From CADEDH01 sp047971245 (GTDB taxonomy: Bacteria; Actinomycetota; Acidimicrobiia; Acidimicrobiales; SZUA-35): a stretch of DNA of 34,344 nt. The notes under the pieces were generated by a model. The model ran no database searches. It was given only the letters and a program-made list of their open reading frames with translations, and had not been told where the DNA came from. The position numbers and the translations under genes were made by a program. Every line of letters starts with the position of its first letter. Within the stretch, counting starts at the first letter, position 1. Below are positions 1-6,486 of the stretch, one piece after another. The DNA lies in the NCBI GenBank assembly GCA_047971245.1, contig JBKDZN010000230.1, forward strand, positions 1-34,344, given 5' to 3'.

Positions 1-971
1 CATCGCCGGAGCTGGGGGTGGAGCTGCCCAACACCGGCCAGGCGTGGCTGGGCACCGTCAAGGACATGGTCGACCGGTTCACCGCCCTCGGTTTCGTGAT
101 CTCCCTGGTCGGTCTCGCCCTGTCGTTGCTCATCACCGACGATCGGGGTGCCGGCCTGCGCCGTATGGGACGGTGGGCCATCGGCTCGGCCGCCTTCTGG
201 CTGCTGGTCGGCCTGGCCATGCCCTACATCCTCCAGCAGGTGGCACCGTCGGCGGCGGTCCTGGTCGCCTCGGCCATCGACGTCTTCTTCGGGGCCATGA
301 TCACCCCGGCCCTCATCCTGGCCGGCATCGGGGCGATCGTCATGGCCGCCGGCTACCTCTGGCCCTCCTACGACCGTCGCCGCCCGGCCGCCATGGTGTC
401 CCGCCGGGGACGGAACCGGGTCGCCGCCGGCGGCGAGGCACCGGCCCCGAACCCGGCGGCCACACCCACCGCCGGTGGCCGGGCCGTCACCGCCACCTTC
501 AATCCGCCGGGCGCGGCCGCGGCAGCGCCGGCGACCCCGTCCCGCCCCGGAGGGCCCGAACGGACCCAGGCCTTCCCCACCATCACCAGCCGGCCGGCCG
601 ACGCGCCGGCGGCAACCGGGCCCCCGGCGGCCGGACCCGCCCCTCACCCAGCCGCGACCGCGCCCGCCCCCAGTCCGGCCGCGACCACCCCGAACCCGGC
701 ACCGAATCCCGCCGCGAGCCCGACGGCTCCCGCCGCCCCGAACCCAGCCGCGACCGCGCCGATCCCCCTCACCGGCAGTGAGGCTCCCGCCATGAGCGGG
801 GGCGGTGATGACCGAAACCTCCGGTGGGTGGAGGGCATCGGCTACACCGAGGCCGACCTCTCCCCTGACGGGCTCCCGAACCGGGGACCGGTCAACGACG
901 CCCCGACCGGACGCCCCGGCCCCGACGGCGCGATCGACCCGACCCGGTCCGACACCCGTCGCATCGGCTGA
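1..971 (+). CDS. Membrane protein with Pro/Ala-rich C-terminal tail, 5' truncated by window edge
   Basis: The reading frame is open to the left edge. A GTG at 18 is the first possible start, but the codons before it (Ser-Pro-Glu-Leu-Gly) read as ordinary protein, so the true start is probably outside the window. Counting from that GTG, hydrophobic segments lie near residues 21-40, 53-73 and 80-114 (probably two helices). After residue 115 comes a basic patch and then about 150 residues of low-complexity Pro/Ala/Thr sequence with repeated Asn-Pro-Ala-Ala-Thr units. At DNA level a 19-nt direct repeat occurs at 646-664 and 742-760. The tail is probably disordered and cytoplasmic or periplasmic; orientation is not clear. 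No enzyme motif is visible and I do not recognise the family. It converges on the hydrolase gene across a 76-bp gap. Confidence 0.6.
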   Translation, partial: SPELGVELPNTGQAWLGTVKDMVDRFTALGFVISLVGLALSLLITDDRGAGLRRMGRWAIGSAAFWLLVGLAMPYILQQVAPSAAVLVASAIDVFFGAMITPALILAGIGAIVMAAGYLWPSYDRRRPAAMVSRRGRNRVAAGGEAPAPNPAATPTAGGRAVTATFNPPGAAAAAPATPSRPGGPERTQAFPTITSRPADAPAATGPPAAGPAPHPAATAPAPSPAATTPNPAPNPAASPTAPAAPNPAATAPIPLTGSEAPAMSGGGDDRNLRWVEGIGYTEADLSPDGLPNRGPVNDAPTGRPGPDGAIDPTRSDTRRIG

Positions 972-1018
972 CCGGGGTCCCGCTCGACGATCCGCGCCGG
1001 CGGGCCACCGGACCCCGG
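972..1018. terminator. Inverted repeat between convergent genes
   Basis: CCGGGGTCC at 972-980 is perfectly repeated in inverse at 1010-1018, directly after the stop codon of the first gene and before the stop of the convergent hydrolase. There is no T-run on either side. It may act as a bidirectional terminator or barrier. Confidence 0.4.
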
Positions 1019-1047
1019 CGCCGCCGATGGCTGCCCGCTGGGGATGT

Positions 1048-1917
1048 CTAGGACGGGACGCGGGGGAGCTGCTCGTCGATCCAGCGGATCAGGGCGGCCG
1101 CCACCTGATCCCGCTCGGGTTCGTTGAAGCACTCGTGGCGCAGACCGGGCCACAACCGGTAGGTGACGTTGGGCAGGGCATCGAGGCGGCGGCTCGCCTC
1201 CGGGGCGACGATTTCGTCCTCCGAGCCGTGGAGCACATAGGTGGGGACGGTGATCCGGTCGAGCTGGGCGGAGGTGGACATCATGGCGGCAAAGATCTCC
1301 CGCCCGAGCCCGGCGGACACCCCACGCAACCGCAGCGGATCGGCGGCGTAGGCGGCCTGAACGGCGGGATCACGCGAGACCTGGGTGCCGTCGGACCGCG
1401 ACGGCACCCGCAACCGGGGAGCAAGCCGTCCCAGCACCGGCGCGGCCCACCGCTGCCAGCGTGAACCGCACATCCCGAGCGCCGGCGAGCTCAACACCAG
1501 CAGATCGGGTCGAGCCCGACCTTCGACCACCGCGGTGGCCGCGATCAGACCCCCGAGCGAGTGGCCGAGCAGGATCACGGGAAGGCCGAGCTGGCGCCGT
1601 TCGATCACCAGGTCCTCGACGTCGTCGACGAACTCGGCGAAGGAGTCGACGTGGCCGCGCCGCCCACCGCTCTGCCCGTGACCGCGATTGTCGAAGCTGA
1701 GGACGTCGAGACCCCGCTCGCCCAGGTAGCCGGCCAGGTGACCGTACCGGGCCGAGTGCTCGCCCAGACCGTGGACCAGCAACACCGCCGCCCGGGGCCG
1801 GACCGGGACACCGCGTTCGTCCACGGGCCGCCATCGGCGCTGGAGCTGGGTCAGGCCCGCCCTCGAGCCGGCCAGGGAGTCAATCAGCTCTACTTCCACG
1901 CCAGGAAGGCTACTCAT
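1048..1917 (-). CDS. Alpha/beta hydrolase, monoacylglycerol-lipase-like
   Basis: Probable cytoplasmic serine hydrolase of the lysophospholipase/monoacylglycerol lipase type, acting on carboxyl esters. The 289-residue length is normal for a single-domain member. Visible motifs are the HGLGEHSARY oxyanion strand (about residue 49), the nucleophile elbow GHSLGG with Ser120, Asp234 in GSEDEIV, and His261 in GLRHECF, which together form the expected triad. The region at about 150-215 is the variable cap. The ATG at 1917 is 27 bp from the divergent crcB start, so the two genes must share a very short promoter region. No signal peptide is seen. The substrate cannot be deduced; haloalkane dehalogenases and epoxide hydrolases are less likely because the nucleophile is Ser, not Asp. 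Confidence 0.85.
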   Translation of the reverse strand: MSSLPGVEVELIDSLAGSRAGLTQLQRRWRPVDERGVPVRPRAAVLLVHGLGEHSARYGHLAGYLGERGLDVLSFDNRGHGQSGGRRGHVDSFAEFVDDVEDLVIERRQLGLPVILLGHSLGGLIAATAVVEGRARPDLLVLSSPALGMCGSRWQRWAAPVLGRLAPRLRVPSRSDGTQVSRDPAVQAAYAADPLRLRGVSAGLGREIFAAMMSTSAQLDRITVPTYVLHGSEDEIVAPEASRRLDALPNVTYRLWPGLRHECFNEPERDQVAAALIRWIDEQLPRVPS

Positions 1918-1944
1918 CGCAACCTGGTGGGCCAGACTGGACCG

Positions 1945-2331
1945 ATGGAACTGCTCCGGTCCCTCCGCTACGTCGCCGCCGGCGGGGTCATCGGTGCCCT
2001 GTGCCGTTGGGGCATCGTGTCGGCCCTCGGCGGCGACCCGACCGGGGCGGGGATGCTGGCCATCAATGTCGTCGGCTCACTCATCCTCGGTGTCCTGGTG
2101 GGGGCCAGCGCCCCCCGGCGGGGTGGTCGACCCCGGGTGACCACCAACCAGTTCCTGCTCGTGGGCACCGGCTTCTGCGGCGCGTTCACCTCCTTCTCGA
2201 GCTACGCCCTGGACGTGGCCCGGAATCTCGACTCCGGCACCGTCACCGCCGCCTCACTGGCCGGGTTCGGTACGGCGGTGGGGGCGGTGGTCGCCGCCGG
2301 GGTCGGCTATCGGCTCGGGAGCCGCCCGTGA
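1945..2331 (+). CDS. crcB: Fluoride ion channel CrcB/Fluc, first subunit
   Basis: Small integral-membrane fluoride exporter (128 residues, about four helices) of the Fluc family, which dimerises in antiparallel fashion and protects cells from fluoride. Family landmarks are an N-terminal GGVIGALCRWG (Gly-rich with Arg), an Asn-containing helix (residues near GMLAINVVGS) and the GTGFCGAFTSFSSY segment, which corresponds to the conserved Thr/Ser/Phe track lining the pore. The ATG at 1945 was chosen because the family N-terminus begins just before the first helix; the open frame further upstream is antisense to the hydrolase. The stop codon overlaps the start of a second crcB in a GTGA arrangement, implying translational coupling of a two-gene heterodimeric channel. 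No fluoride riboswitch fits in the 27-bp upstream gap. Confidence 0.88.
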   Translation: MELLRSLRYVAAGGVIGALCRWGIVSALGGDPTGAGMLAINVVGSLILGVLVGASAPRRGGRPRVTTNQFLLVGTGFCGAFTSFSSYALDVARNLDSGTVTAASLAGFGTAVGAVVAAGVGYRLGSRP

Positions 2332-2675
2332 TCATCCTGATCCTGCTGTTCGTGGTGGCCGCCGCGGCCGGGGCGTCCCTGCGGGCGGTGTCCAACCAGG
2401 TGGCCAACACGATCCACTTCCCCTACGGGACGCTGACCGTCAACCTGATCGCCTCCTTCGCCCTCGGCGCGGTGAGCGGCGCCGAGTGGGGTGGCCCGTG
2501 GCCGACCGTGTTCGGGGTGGCCGGGCTCGGGGCCCTGTCCACCTGGTCGACCCTGGCCAACGAGGCGGCCACCATGGCCAGGGAACGGCAGGGCGGGATC
2601 GCCTTGCTCTACGTGACCCTGAGCTGTACCGCCGGGGTCCTGGCCGCCTGGTTCGGTCTCCAGGTCACCGGCTGA
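2328..2675 (+). CDS. crcB: Fluoride ion channel CrcB/Fluc, second subunit
   Basis: A 115-residue CrcB paralogue that begins with GTG overlapping the stop codon of the first crcB by 4 bp (GTGA). It has four predicted helices and keeps the family features: GASLRAVSN near residue 15, GTLTVNLIASF with the conserved Asn near residue 39, and GLGALSTWSTLANE with the Ser/Thr track near residues 67-80. Paired small Fluc genes are common in Gram-positive bacteria and are thought to form heterodimers, with each protomer supplying half of the two pores; the overlap here supports that. The two copies are clearly diverged rather than a recent duplication. It converges on the lipoprotein gene; a short ACCGGG/CCCGGT hairpin (2676-2702) follows the stop. 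Confidence 0.85.
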   Translation: MIILILLFVVAAAAGASLRAVSNQVANTIHFPYGTLTVNLIASFALGAVSGAEWGGPWPTVFGVAGLGALSTWSTLANEAATMARERQGGIALLYVTLSCTAGVLAAWFGLQVTG

Positions 2676-2717
2676 ACCGGGCCCGTGCACTCCGGCCCCG
2701 GTGGGCTCCGGGCCGCC

Positions 2718-3038
2718 TCAGCCCTCGGCGCGGACCTCTGCGCAGTCGACCACCACGCTGGAAATGATCTCGTCCGGATTGGCGGGATCGACCGCGTTCA
2801 CCTCACCCTGCTCCAGCTCCGGATCGTCGCGGCACTGCTGCCTGGCCAGCTCCTCCATCTGCTCGTTGGGAGGCAGCAGGTGGGGGGTGCCGAGATCGGT
2901 GGTGGAGGTGACATCCTGGATCGGGGTGGCGTCCTCACCGGTGCAGCCGGCCAGGAGCACCAGGGCCACGACCACCGCGGCGCCGCCGATCCGGCCGCGA
3001 CGGTCAGGGCGGGACCGGACCCGATTCGTGCCAACCAT
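2718..3038 (-). CDS. Small secreted lipoprotein of unknown function
   Basis: A 106-residue protein with a basic N-terminus, a hydrophobic segment (about 18-30) and a clear lipobox ending LLAG-Cys32, so it should be exported and lipid-anchored on the outer face of the membrane. The mature part is short and acidic, contains Cys69 and Cys98 (possible disulfide), and matches no family I recognise. There is no Shine-Dalgarno. Instead a TAGGGT box (3045-3050, minus strand) ends 6 nt before the ATG, which suggests a leaderless mRNA. It is divergent from the PF10118-like gene and has no operon partner, so the context says little about its role. Confidence 0.7.
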   Translation of the reverse strand: MVGTNRVRSRPDRRGRIGGAAVVVALVLLAGCTGEDATPIQDVTSTTDLGTPHLLPPNEQMEELARQQCRDDPELEQGEVNAVDPANPDEIISSVVVDCAEVRAEG

Positions 3039-3044
3039 CGGCCG

Positions 3045-3050
3045 ACCCTA
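3045..3050 (-). promoter_or_regulatory. -10 box TAGGGT for a leaderless lipoprotein mRNA
   Basis: Minus-strand TAGGGT lies 6 nt upstream of the lipoprotein ATG at 3038. Transcription would begin at or next to the start codon. No convincing -35 element is seen. Confidence 0.45.
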
Positions 3051-3105
3051 CCGGCCTGTGCGGCCGACCCGATCGCGCTCAGCTCCGATCCGGGCCCGCC
3101 GATGG

Positions 3106-3978
3106 GTGACGGTGGCGACCACCTCGCTCCCGGCTCGACGACCCCGCTTCGGCCTGGGTCGCGCCGCGGCGGCCGGTGACCGCCGGGTCGTGGACCCGTG
3201 CTGGATCCCCGACCGGCCCGAACTGGCCTGTGTGGCCAACGCCGTCTCGCTGCTCATGCCCCACCTGGAGCCCTATGTCGTGCGGACCGTGGCCTCCACC
3301 ATCCCCGATCTGGGACCGGAACTGGCCGCGACGACCCGGGCCTACGTGGGCCAGGAGACCGAACATCACCGCCAGCACCGCCGCTGGAACTCCGTCCTGG
3401 TCGGCCGGTACCGGGGATTGGGGACCGTCGACCGGGTCACCGGCCGCGCCTTCGGGCTGCTGGAACGGCGGACCAGCCGCCGGTTCGGGTTGGCGGTGGC
3501 GACCGCGTCGGAGACCCTGGCCTACTCGGCGGCCCGCTGGGCGGCCGAGCACCGGGCCGACGAGTTCTCCGGGGCGGATGCTCGGGTGGCCCGACTGTTC
3601 TGGTGGCACCTGGCCGAGGAGGTGGAGCACAAGGCCGTCGTGTACGACGTGGCCCGGGCCGTCGGCCTGGAACGATGGCGCCACCTGGTCGGCACCGTGC
3701 TGACGGTGGTGGGGTTGGCGGTCGCGGTCCTCGCCGGGACGCTGGTGACCATGGTCGGTGAGCACCGCTGGTGGCACCCGGTGGCCTGGTACCGGCTGAC
3801 CGTGTGGAGCCTCGGTTTCGCCTTCGAGCTGATCCCCAACCTCGTCGTCGCCCTTCTGCCCGGCCATCACCCGAACCAGCTCGCCGACCCAGCGTGGTAC
3901 GCCGAGGTGCTGACCCATCACCATCCGGCTCGGACGACGGGCTCGAGCGCGGTCGAAGGCGGTGTCGAACTCGACTGA
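3106..3978 (+). CDS. Predicted metal-dependent hydrolase, PF10118-like
   Basis: This resembles the family annotated as 'predicted metal-dependent hydrolase' (PF10118), thought to have a ferritin-like helical bundle; its biochemical role is not established. With the GTG at 3106 the protein has 290 residues. Typical features are an N-terminal RRPRFGL stretch, the helix GQETEHHRQH (Glu84, Glu86, His87, His91) and EEVEHKAVVYD (Glu171, Glu172, Glu174, His175), which look like two metal-binding half-sites. One hydrophobic helix lies near residues 196-221, so it may be membrane-attached. The start is uncertain: GTG at 3112 or 3190 are alternatives, none has a clear Shine-Dalgarno, and 3106 keeps the family N-terminus. 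It is a single gene, divergent from the lipoprotein. Confidence 0.72.
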   Translation: MTVATTSLPARRPRFGLGRAAAAGDRRVVDPCWIPDRPELACVANAVSLLMPHLEPYVVRTVASTIPDLGPELAATTRAYVGQETEHHRQHRRWNSVLVGRYRGLGTVDRVTGRAFGLLERRTSRRFGLAVATASETLAYSAARWAAEHRADEFSGADARVARLFWWHLAEEVEHKAVVYDVARAVGLERWRHLVGTVLTVVGLAVAVLAGTLVTMVGEHRWWHPVAWYRLTVWSLGFAFELIPNLVVALLPGHHPNQLADPAWYAEVLTHHHPARTTGSSAVEGGVELD

Positions 3979-4036
3979 TCCCGTTCATGGACGTGGGGTC
4001 ACCGCGCGGGTAAAGCGATTGCACACAGATCGAACG

Positions 4037-4042
4037 TATTCT
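4037..4042 (+). promoter_or_regulatory. Candidate -10 box for the toxin-antitoxin remnant
   Basis: TATTCT lies in a stretch (about 4011-4085) that is clearly more AT-rich than its surroundings, upstream of the antitoxin. No good -35 at 17 bp is seen. An ATG at 4054 would be nearly leaderless from this box. Confidence 0.3.
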
Positions 4043-4089
4043 CTGCTGCGACCATGATTCGTACGTCATTTAGACGCACAATCGGGGTC

Positions 4090-4362
4090 ATGGACACCAA
4101 GACAGCGCGATGGACGCTGCGGGTCACCCCGGCCCAGGACACGCTCGTACGACGCGTGCTCCAGGCCACCGGGATGCCACTCAACGAATACGTCGTCAGC
4201 CACGTCGTTGCCGCCGCAGCCACCGATCTCGCCGACCGGCAGGTCTTCGCCCTCAACCCCACGGCCTGGGACGAACTCCAAGAGATCCTCGACCAGCCGG
4301 CCACACCCAAGCCCAAGATCACGGCCCTGCTCCGCGAGCCCTCGATACTCGAACACGAGTGA
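4090..4362 (+). CDS. TacA-type (DUF1778) ribbon-helix-helix antitoxin
   Basis: A 90-residue protein resembling DUF1778/TacA antitoxins. These pair an N-terminal ribbon-helix-helix DNA-binding domain with a C-terminal segment that neutralises a GNAT acetyltransferase toxin and autoregulates the operon. The N-terminus (DTKTARWTLRVTPAQ) is the RHH beta-strand, followed by helices to about residue 50. The C-terminus carries the family's LADRQVFAL and a Trp-containing toxin-binding region. ATG 4090 was chosen because family members start shortly before the TKT strand; ATG 4054 would add 12 residues. The stop overlaps the downstream toxin start (GTGA). The antitoxin appears intact while its toxin is badly shortened, so it may now act only as a DNA-binding regulator. 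Confidence 0.8.
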   Translation: MDTKTARWTLRVTPAQDTLVRRVLQATGMPLNEYVVSHVVAAAATDLADRQVFALNPTAWDELQEILDQPATPKPKITALLREPSILEHE

Positions 4363-4607
4363 CCCACTACCGCGGGCCCGAGCTACTCACGGCATCGCAT
4401 GACGTCACCGGGTTCGACTGCGGCGACCAGGTCCTCAACGACTGGCTCCGACAACGCGCCGCCCGCAACCAGCCCGCCCCCCTACCAGCGATGCTCCTGG
4501 GCCGCCTCGCCGTCGAAGCCGCCGGCTTCTCCCAGCACTACGGCTTCGAGCCCTCCCCGATGGACGACCTCACCCTCATGCTCCTCACCAAACACATCCG
4601 AACCTGA
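4359..4607 (+). pseudogene. Internally deleted TacT-type GNAT acetyltransferase toxin
   Basis: The 82-residue frame starts with GTG overlapping the antitoxin stop. Its first 38 residues (GPELLTASHDVTGFDCG, LNDWLRQRAARNQ) match the start of TacT toxins, which acetylate aminoacyl-tRNA and are usually about 160-175 residues. It then jumps to LPAMLLGRLAVE, the strand before the acetyl-CoA loop, and jumps again to AAGFSQHYGFEPSPMDDLTLML, the family C-terminus. Two in-frame segments of roughly 40 residues each are missing. One holds the central strands. The other holds the Gln/Arg-x-x-Gly-x-Gly pyrophosphate-binding loop and its helix. Without that loop acetyl-CoA binding is very unlikely, so I call it a decayed toxin, although the frame is fully open. 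The sizes are estimates from memory of the family. Confidence 0.7.
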
Positions 4608-4737
4608 GGACCCCGATGCCAGGGGCCGGCAGGCCCGGCGCCAACCCGGGCGCACCTCGACCAATGAGGGCGCGCCCCTACCGCGTCGGCGCGCCTTCGA
4701 CCGTGCCCACGCTTCCAGGAAGGGCACCGGACAGCGA

Positions 4738-5358
4738 TCAGCCCAGTTCCGGGATGATCGGTCCGGCCCGCTCCACCGCCGGCCGGGCGACGTTGAGGTT
4801 GAGCACCGTGGAGGCCACGCCGGGAAGCGGACCACCATCGACCACATGCTCGGGCCGTCCCCTCAGGCCGGCCAACGCCTCGTCCACGGTGGCGGAAGGG
4901 GCGTCACCGTGTGCGTTGGCGCTCGTCAACAGCAAGGGTCCGGTCAGTTCCAGCACATCGAGCAGGATCTGGTTGTCAGGACAACGGAATGCCGCCTCGT
5001 CCCGGCGTTCCATCCATGGTGGGGTCCGACCGGGGTCGAGGCCGACGACGAGGGTGAGCGGACCCGGCCAGTGCTTCTGCATGAGGGTCCGGGTCTCGGC
5101 GGTGACCACCGCGCCGACCTCTTCCATCTGGGCCAGCGAGGCCACCGCCACCGGTAGGCGGCGGTTCTCGGGCCGCCCCTTGAGCCGGAACAGCTGCTGG
5201 GTGGCCTCGCCGGATCCGGGGTGGGCCACCAGCCCGTACACCGTCTCGGTGGGCACCAACGCCACCCCTCCACCGAGCAGGCAACGGACGAGCTCTGCGG
5301 CCACGACATCGCCGGCGTGACGAGGGGGAGCGAAGCTCAGTACCGATCTCGGGATCAA
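4738..5358 (-). CDS. tsaC: L-threonylcarbamoyladenylate synthase (TsaC/YrdC)
   Basis: Makes threonylcarbamoyl-AMP from threonine, bicarbonate and ATP, the first step of the t6A37 modification of tRNAs that read ANN codons. The 206 residues form one YrdC domain without the extra Sua5 C-terminal domain. Visible motifs are PTETVYGL (residues 36-43), the basic KGRPENRRLP loop (60-69) that binds nucleotide and bicarbonate, and TSAN (144-147). The start is TTG at 5358, decided by a strong AGGAG 7 nt upstream; the next in-frame GTG would cut into the N-terminal region. It lies downstream of tRNA-Glu on the same strand, but a stable hairpin (5477-5502) separates them, so it may have its own promoter. 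Confidence 0.9.
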   Translation of the reverse strand: MIPRSVLSFAPPRHAGDVVAAELVRCLLGGGVALVPTETVYGLVAHPGSGEATQQLFRLKGRPENRRLPVAVASLAQMEEVGAVVTAETRTLMQKHWPGPLTLVVGLDPGRTPPWMERRDEAAFRCPDNQILLDVLELTGPLLLTSANAHGDAPSATVDEALAGLRGRPEHVVDGGPLPGVASTVLNLNVARPAVERAGPIIPELG

Positions 5359-5476
5359 CGTCCGTCTCCTCTCCCGATCGGGCCGGGTCGTCCGGCGTGG
5401 GCGAAGCCGGCCCCGGGATCACAGCCAACCCGCGGCCGCAGCCGACCCGGGGCGTCGGCCGCCACCGGATGCCGAG

Positions 5477-5502
5477 CGGGGGCCGGTTGCGACCGACCCC
5501 CG
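5477..5502 (-). terminator. Strong hairpin after tRNA-Glu
   Basis: Seen on the minus strand, an 11-bp stem (one G-U pair) with a 4-nt CGCA loop begins 7 nt after the CCA end of tRNA-Glu. There is no T-run afterwards. It probably terminates the tRNA transcript or marks its 3' processing. Confidence 0.5.
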
Positions 5503-5508
5503 GGCGTG

Positions 5509-5584
5509 TGGCACCCCGTACGGGATTTGAACCCGTGTTACTGGCGTGAGAAGCCAGCGTCCTAGGCCACTAGACGAACGGGGC
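5509..5584 (-). tRNA. tRNA-Glu, anticodon CTC
   Basis: Reverse complement folds into a full cloverleaf: acceptor GCCCCGT with ACGGGGT (first pair G-U), anticodon stem CTGGC/GCCAG with loop TTCTCAC (anticodon CTC, reads GAG), T-arm ACGGG-TTCAAAT-CCCGT. The discriminator is G and CCA is encoded (5509-5511). It lies 55 bp downstream of tRNA-Gln and has its own candidate -10 box. Confidence 0.95.
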
Positions 5585-5597
5585 CTGACGGCAGGTG

Positions 5598-5603
5598 AGC
5601 ATA
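5598..5603 (-). promoter_or_regulatory. -10 box TATGCT for tRNA-Glu
   Basis: Minus-strand TATGCT lies 13 nt before the mature 5' end of tRNA-Glu, the same distance as the TAAGGT box before tRNA-Gln. This implies a leader of about 6-7 nt for RNase P. Confidence 0.4.
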
Positions 5604-5639
5604 CCGGCCCAGGGACCGATCGAACTCCGCTACCGCTTG

Positions 5640-5711
5640 CTCGGGGGGGAGGACTTGAACCCCCAATGACTGGACCAGAACCAGCTGTGTTGCCAATTAC
5701 ACCACCCCCGA
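5640..5711 (-). tRNA. tRNA-Gln, anticodon CTG
   Basis: Reverse complement folds as a cloverleaf: acceptor TCGGGGG with CCCCCGA, anticodon stem GCTGG/CCAGT with loop TTCTGGT (anticodon CTG, reads CAG), T-arm GGGGG-TTCAAGT-CCTCC with one G-U pair, discriminator G. CCA is not encoded, unlike in the neighbouring tRNA-Glu. The D-arm TGGTGTAATTGGCAACAC is typical of actinobacterial tRNA-Gln. Confidence 0.95.
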
Positions 5712-5724
5712 AGGTGGAGAGATC

Positions 5725-5730
5725 ACCTTA
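5725..5730 (-). promoter_or_regulatory. -10 box TAAGGT for tRNA-Gln
   Basis: Minus-strand TAAGGT ends 13 nt before the mature 5' end of tRNA-Gln, within the 103-bp gap after the DUF218 gene. No strong -35 is seen. Confidence 0.4.
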
Positions 5731-5814
5731 CCGCCACCGGCAGCGTCCGCCGACTGGATTTTCCGGGTCCGGCCGCCGGCACAGGTCAGGCAGGCGGAGA
5801 CCGAACGGGCCGGC

Positions 5815-6486
5815 TCACAACAGGTCGAGGCGACGGAACGTGATGATCCGGCCCACCGAGACGGCGATGGTCTCGTGAACCAGGCGTCCGAACGTGGGCG
5901 ATCCATCGGTCAACCGCACCTGGGGATCGAGGCCGACCTCCTCGGCCACCAGCGCGGCCCGCCGGGCGTGATACGCGTCGGTCACCAGCACGACCTGGGT
6001 GATCCCGTCCTCGGCCAGGAACCGGGAGGTGGCGGCCAAGGACTCGTAGGTGGAAGCCCCCTGGACCTCGAGTCGGAGATCCTCGTCGGGCACCCCGGCC
6101 GTCCGCAGATAGTCGTATCCGGTCTTCGCCTCGGTAGTGGCGTCGGTGGGTTGCCGCCCACCGGTCACCACCACGAGCGATACCCGGCCGTCGGTGTAGA
6201 GCTCGGCGGCCCGGTCGAGGCGGGCCTGCAGCACCGGTGAGGGCTCGCCGTTGTACTGGGCCGCGCCCAAGACCACGGCTGCGGTGACCGGGGGGTCGGT
6301 TACCGGTACCGCGGTGGCCTGCGACGCCAACCACACCTGGGCGAACGTGACGAGCAGGTAGGTGCCGACCACGGACAGCACCGTGAACAGGATCCACCGT
6401 CCCGGGCGGCGCCGGCGGCGGGGGGCGGGTTTGCGGCGGCGTCTAGAGCCGGGCGCGGGCCGCACGGAGGCGCGCGATGACGACAT
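5815..6486 (-). CDS. DUF218 / YdcF-SanA family membrane-anchored protein
   Basis: A 223-residue protein with a very basic Arg/Lys/Pro N-terminus, one hydrophobic helix (about residues 32-54) and then a DUF218 domain. The domain begins AAVVLGAAQYNGEPSPVLQ and includes VVVTGGRQP, EVQGASTYE and LVTDAYHARRA, the usual conserved blocks. YdcF binds S-adenosylmethionine and SanA affects envelope permeability, but most members have no proven reaction. The domain is expected outside the membrane. The ATG at 6486 lies inside the end of gltX (44-bp overlap), suggesting coupling to gltX. A longer frame upstream runs antisense-like through gltX and lacks family features, so I rejected it. Confidence 0.8.
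   Translation of the reverse strand: MSSSRASVRPAPGSRRRRKPAPRRRRRPGRWILFTVLSVVGTYLLVTFAQVWLASQATAVPVTDPPVTAAVVLGAAQYNGEPSPVLQARLDRAAELYTDGRVSLVVVTGGRQPTDATTEAKTGYDYLRTAGVPDEDLRLEVQGASTYESLAATSRFLAEDGITQVVLVTDAYHARRAALVAEEVGLDPQVRLTDGSPTFGRLVHETIAVSVGRIITFRRLDLL

Noticed and set aside
1561..1944. Long N-terminal extension of the first crcB
   Set aside because: The extension is antisense to the hydrolase and polar; the CrcB family begins just before its first helix.
4054..4089. Upstream ATG as start of the antitoxin
   Set aside because: It would add 12 residues that are not seen in the family; ATG 4090 gives the expected start. The TATTCT box leaves some doubt.
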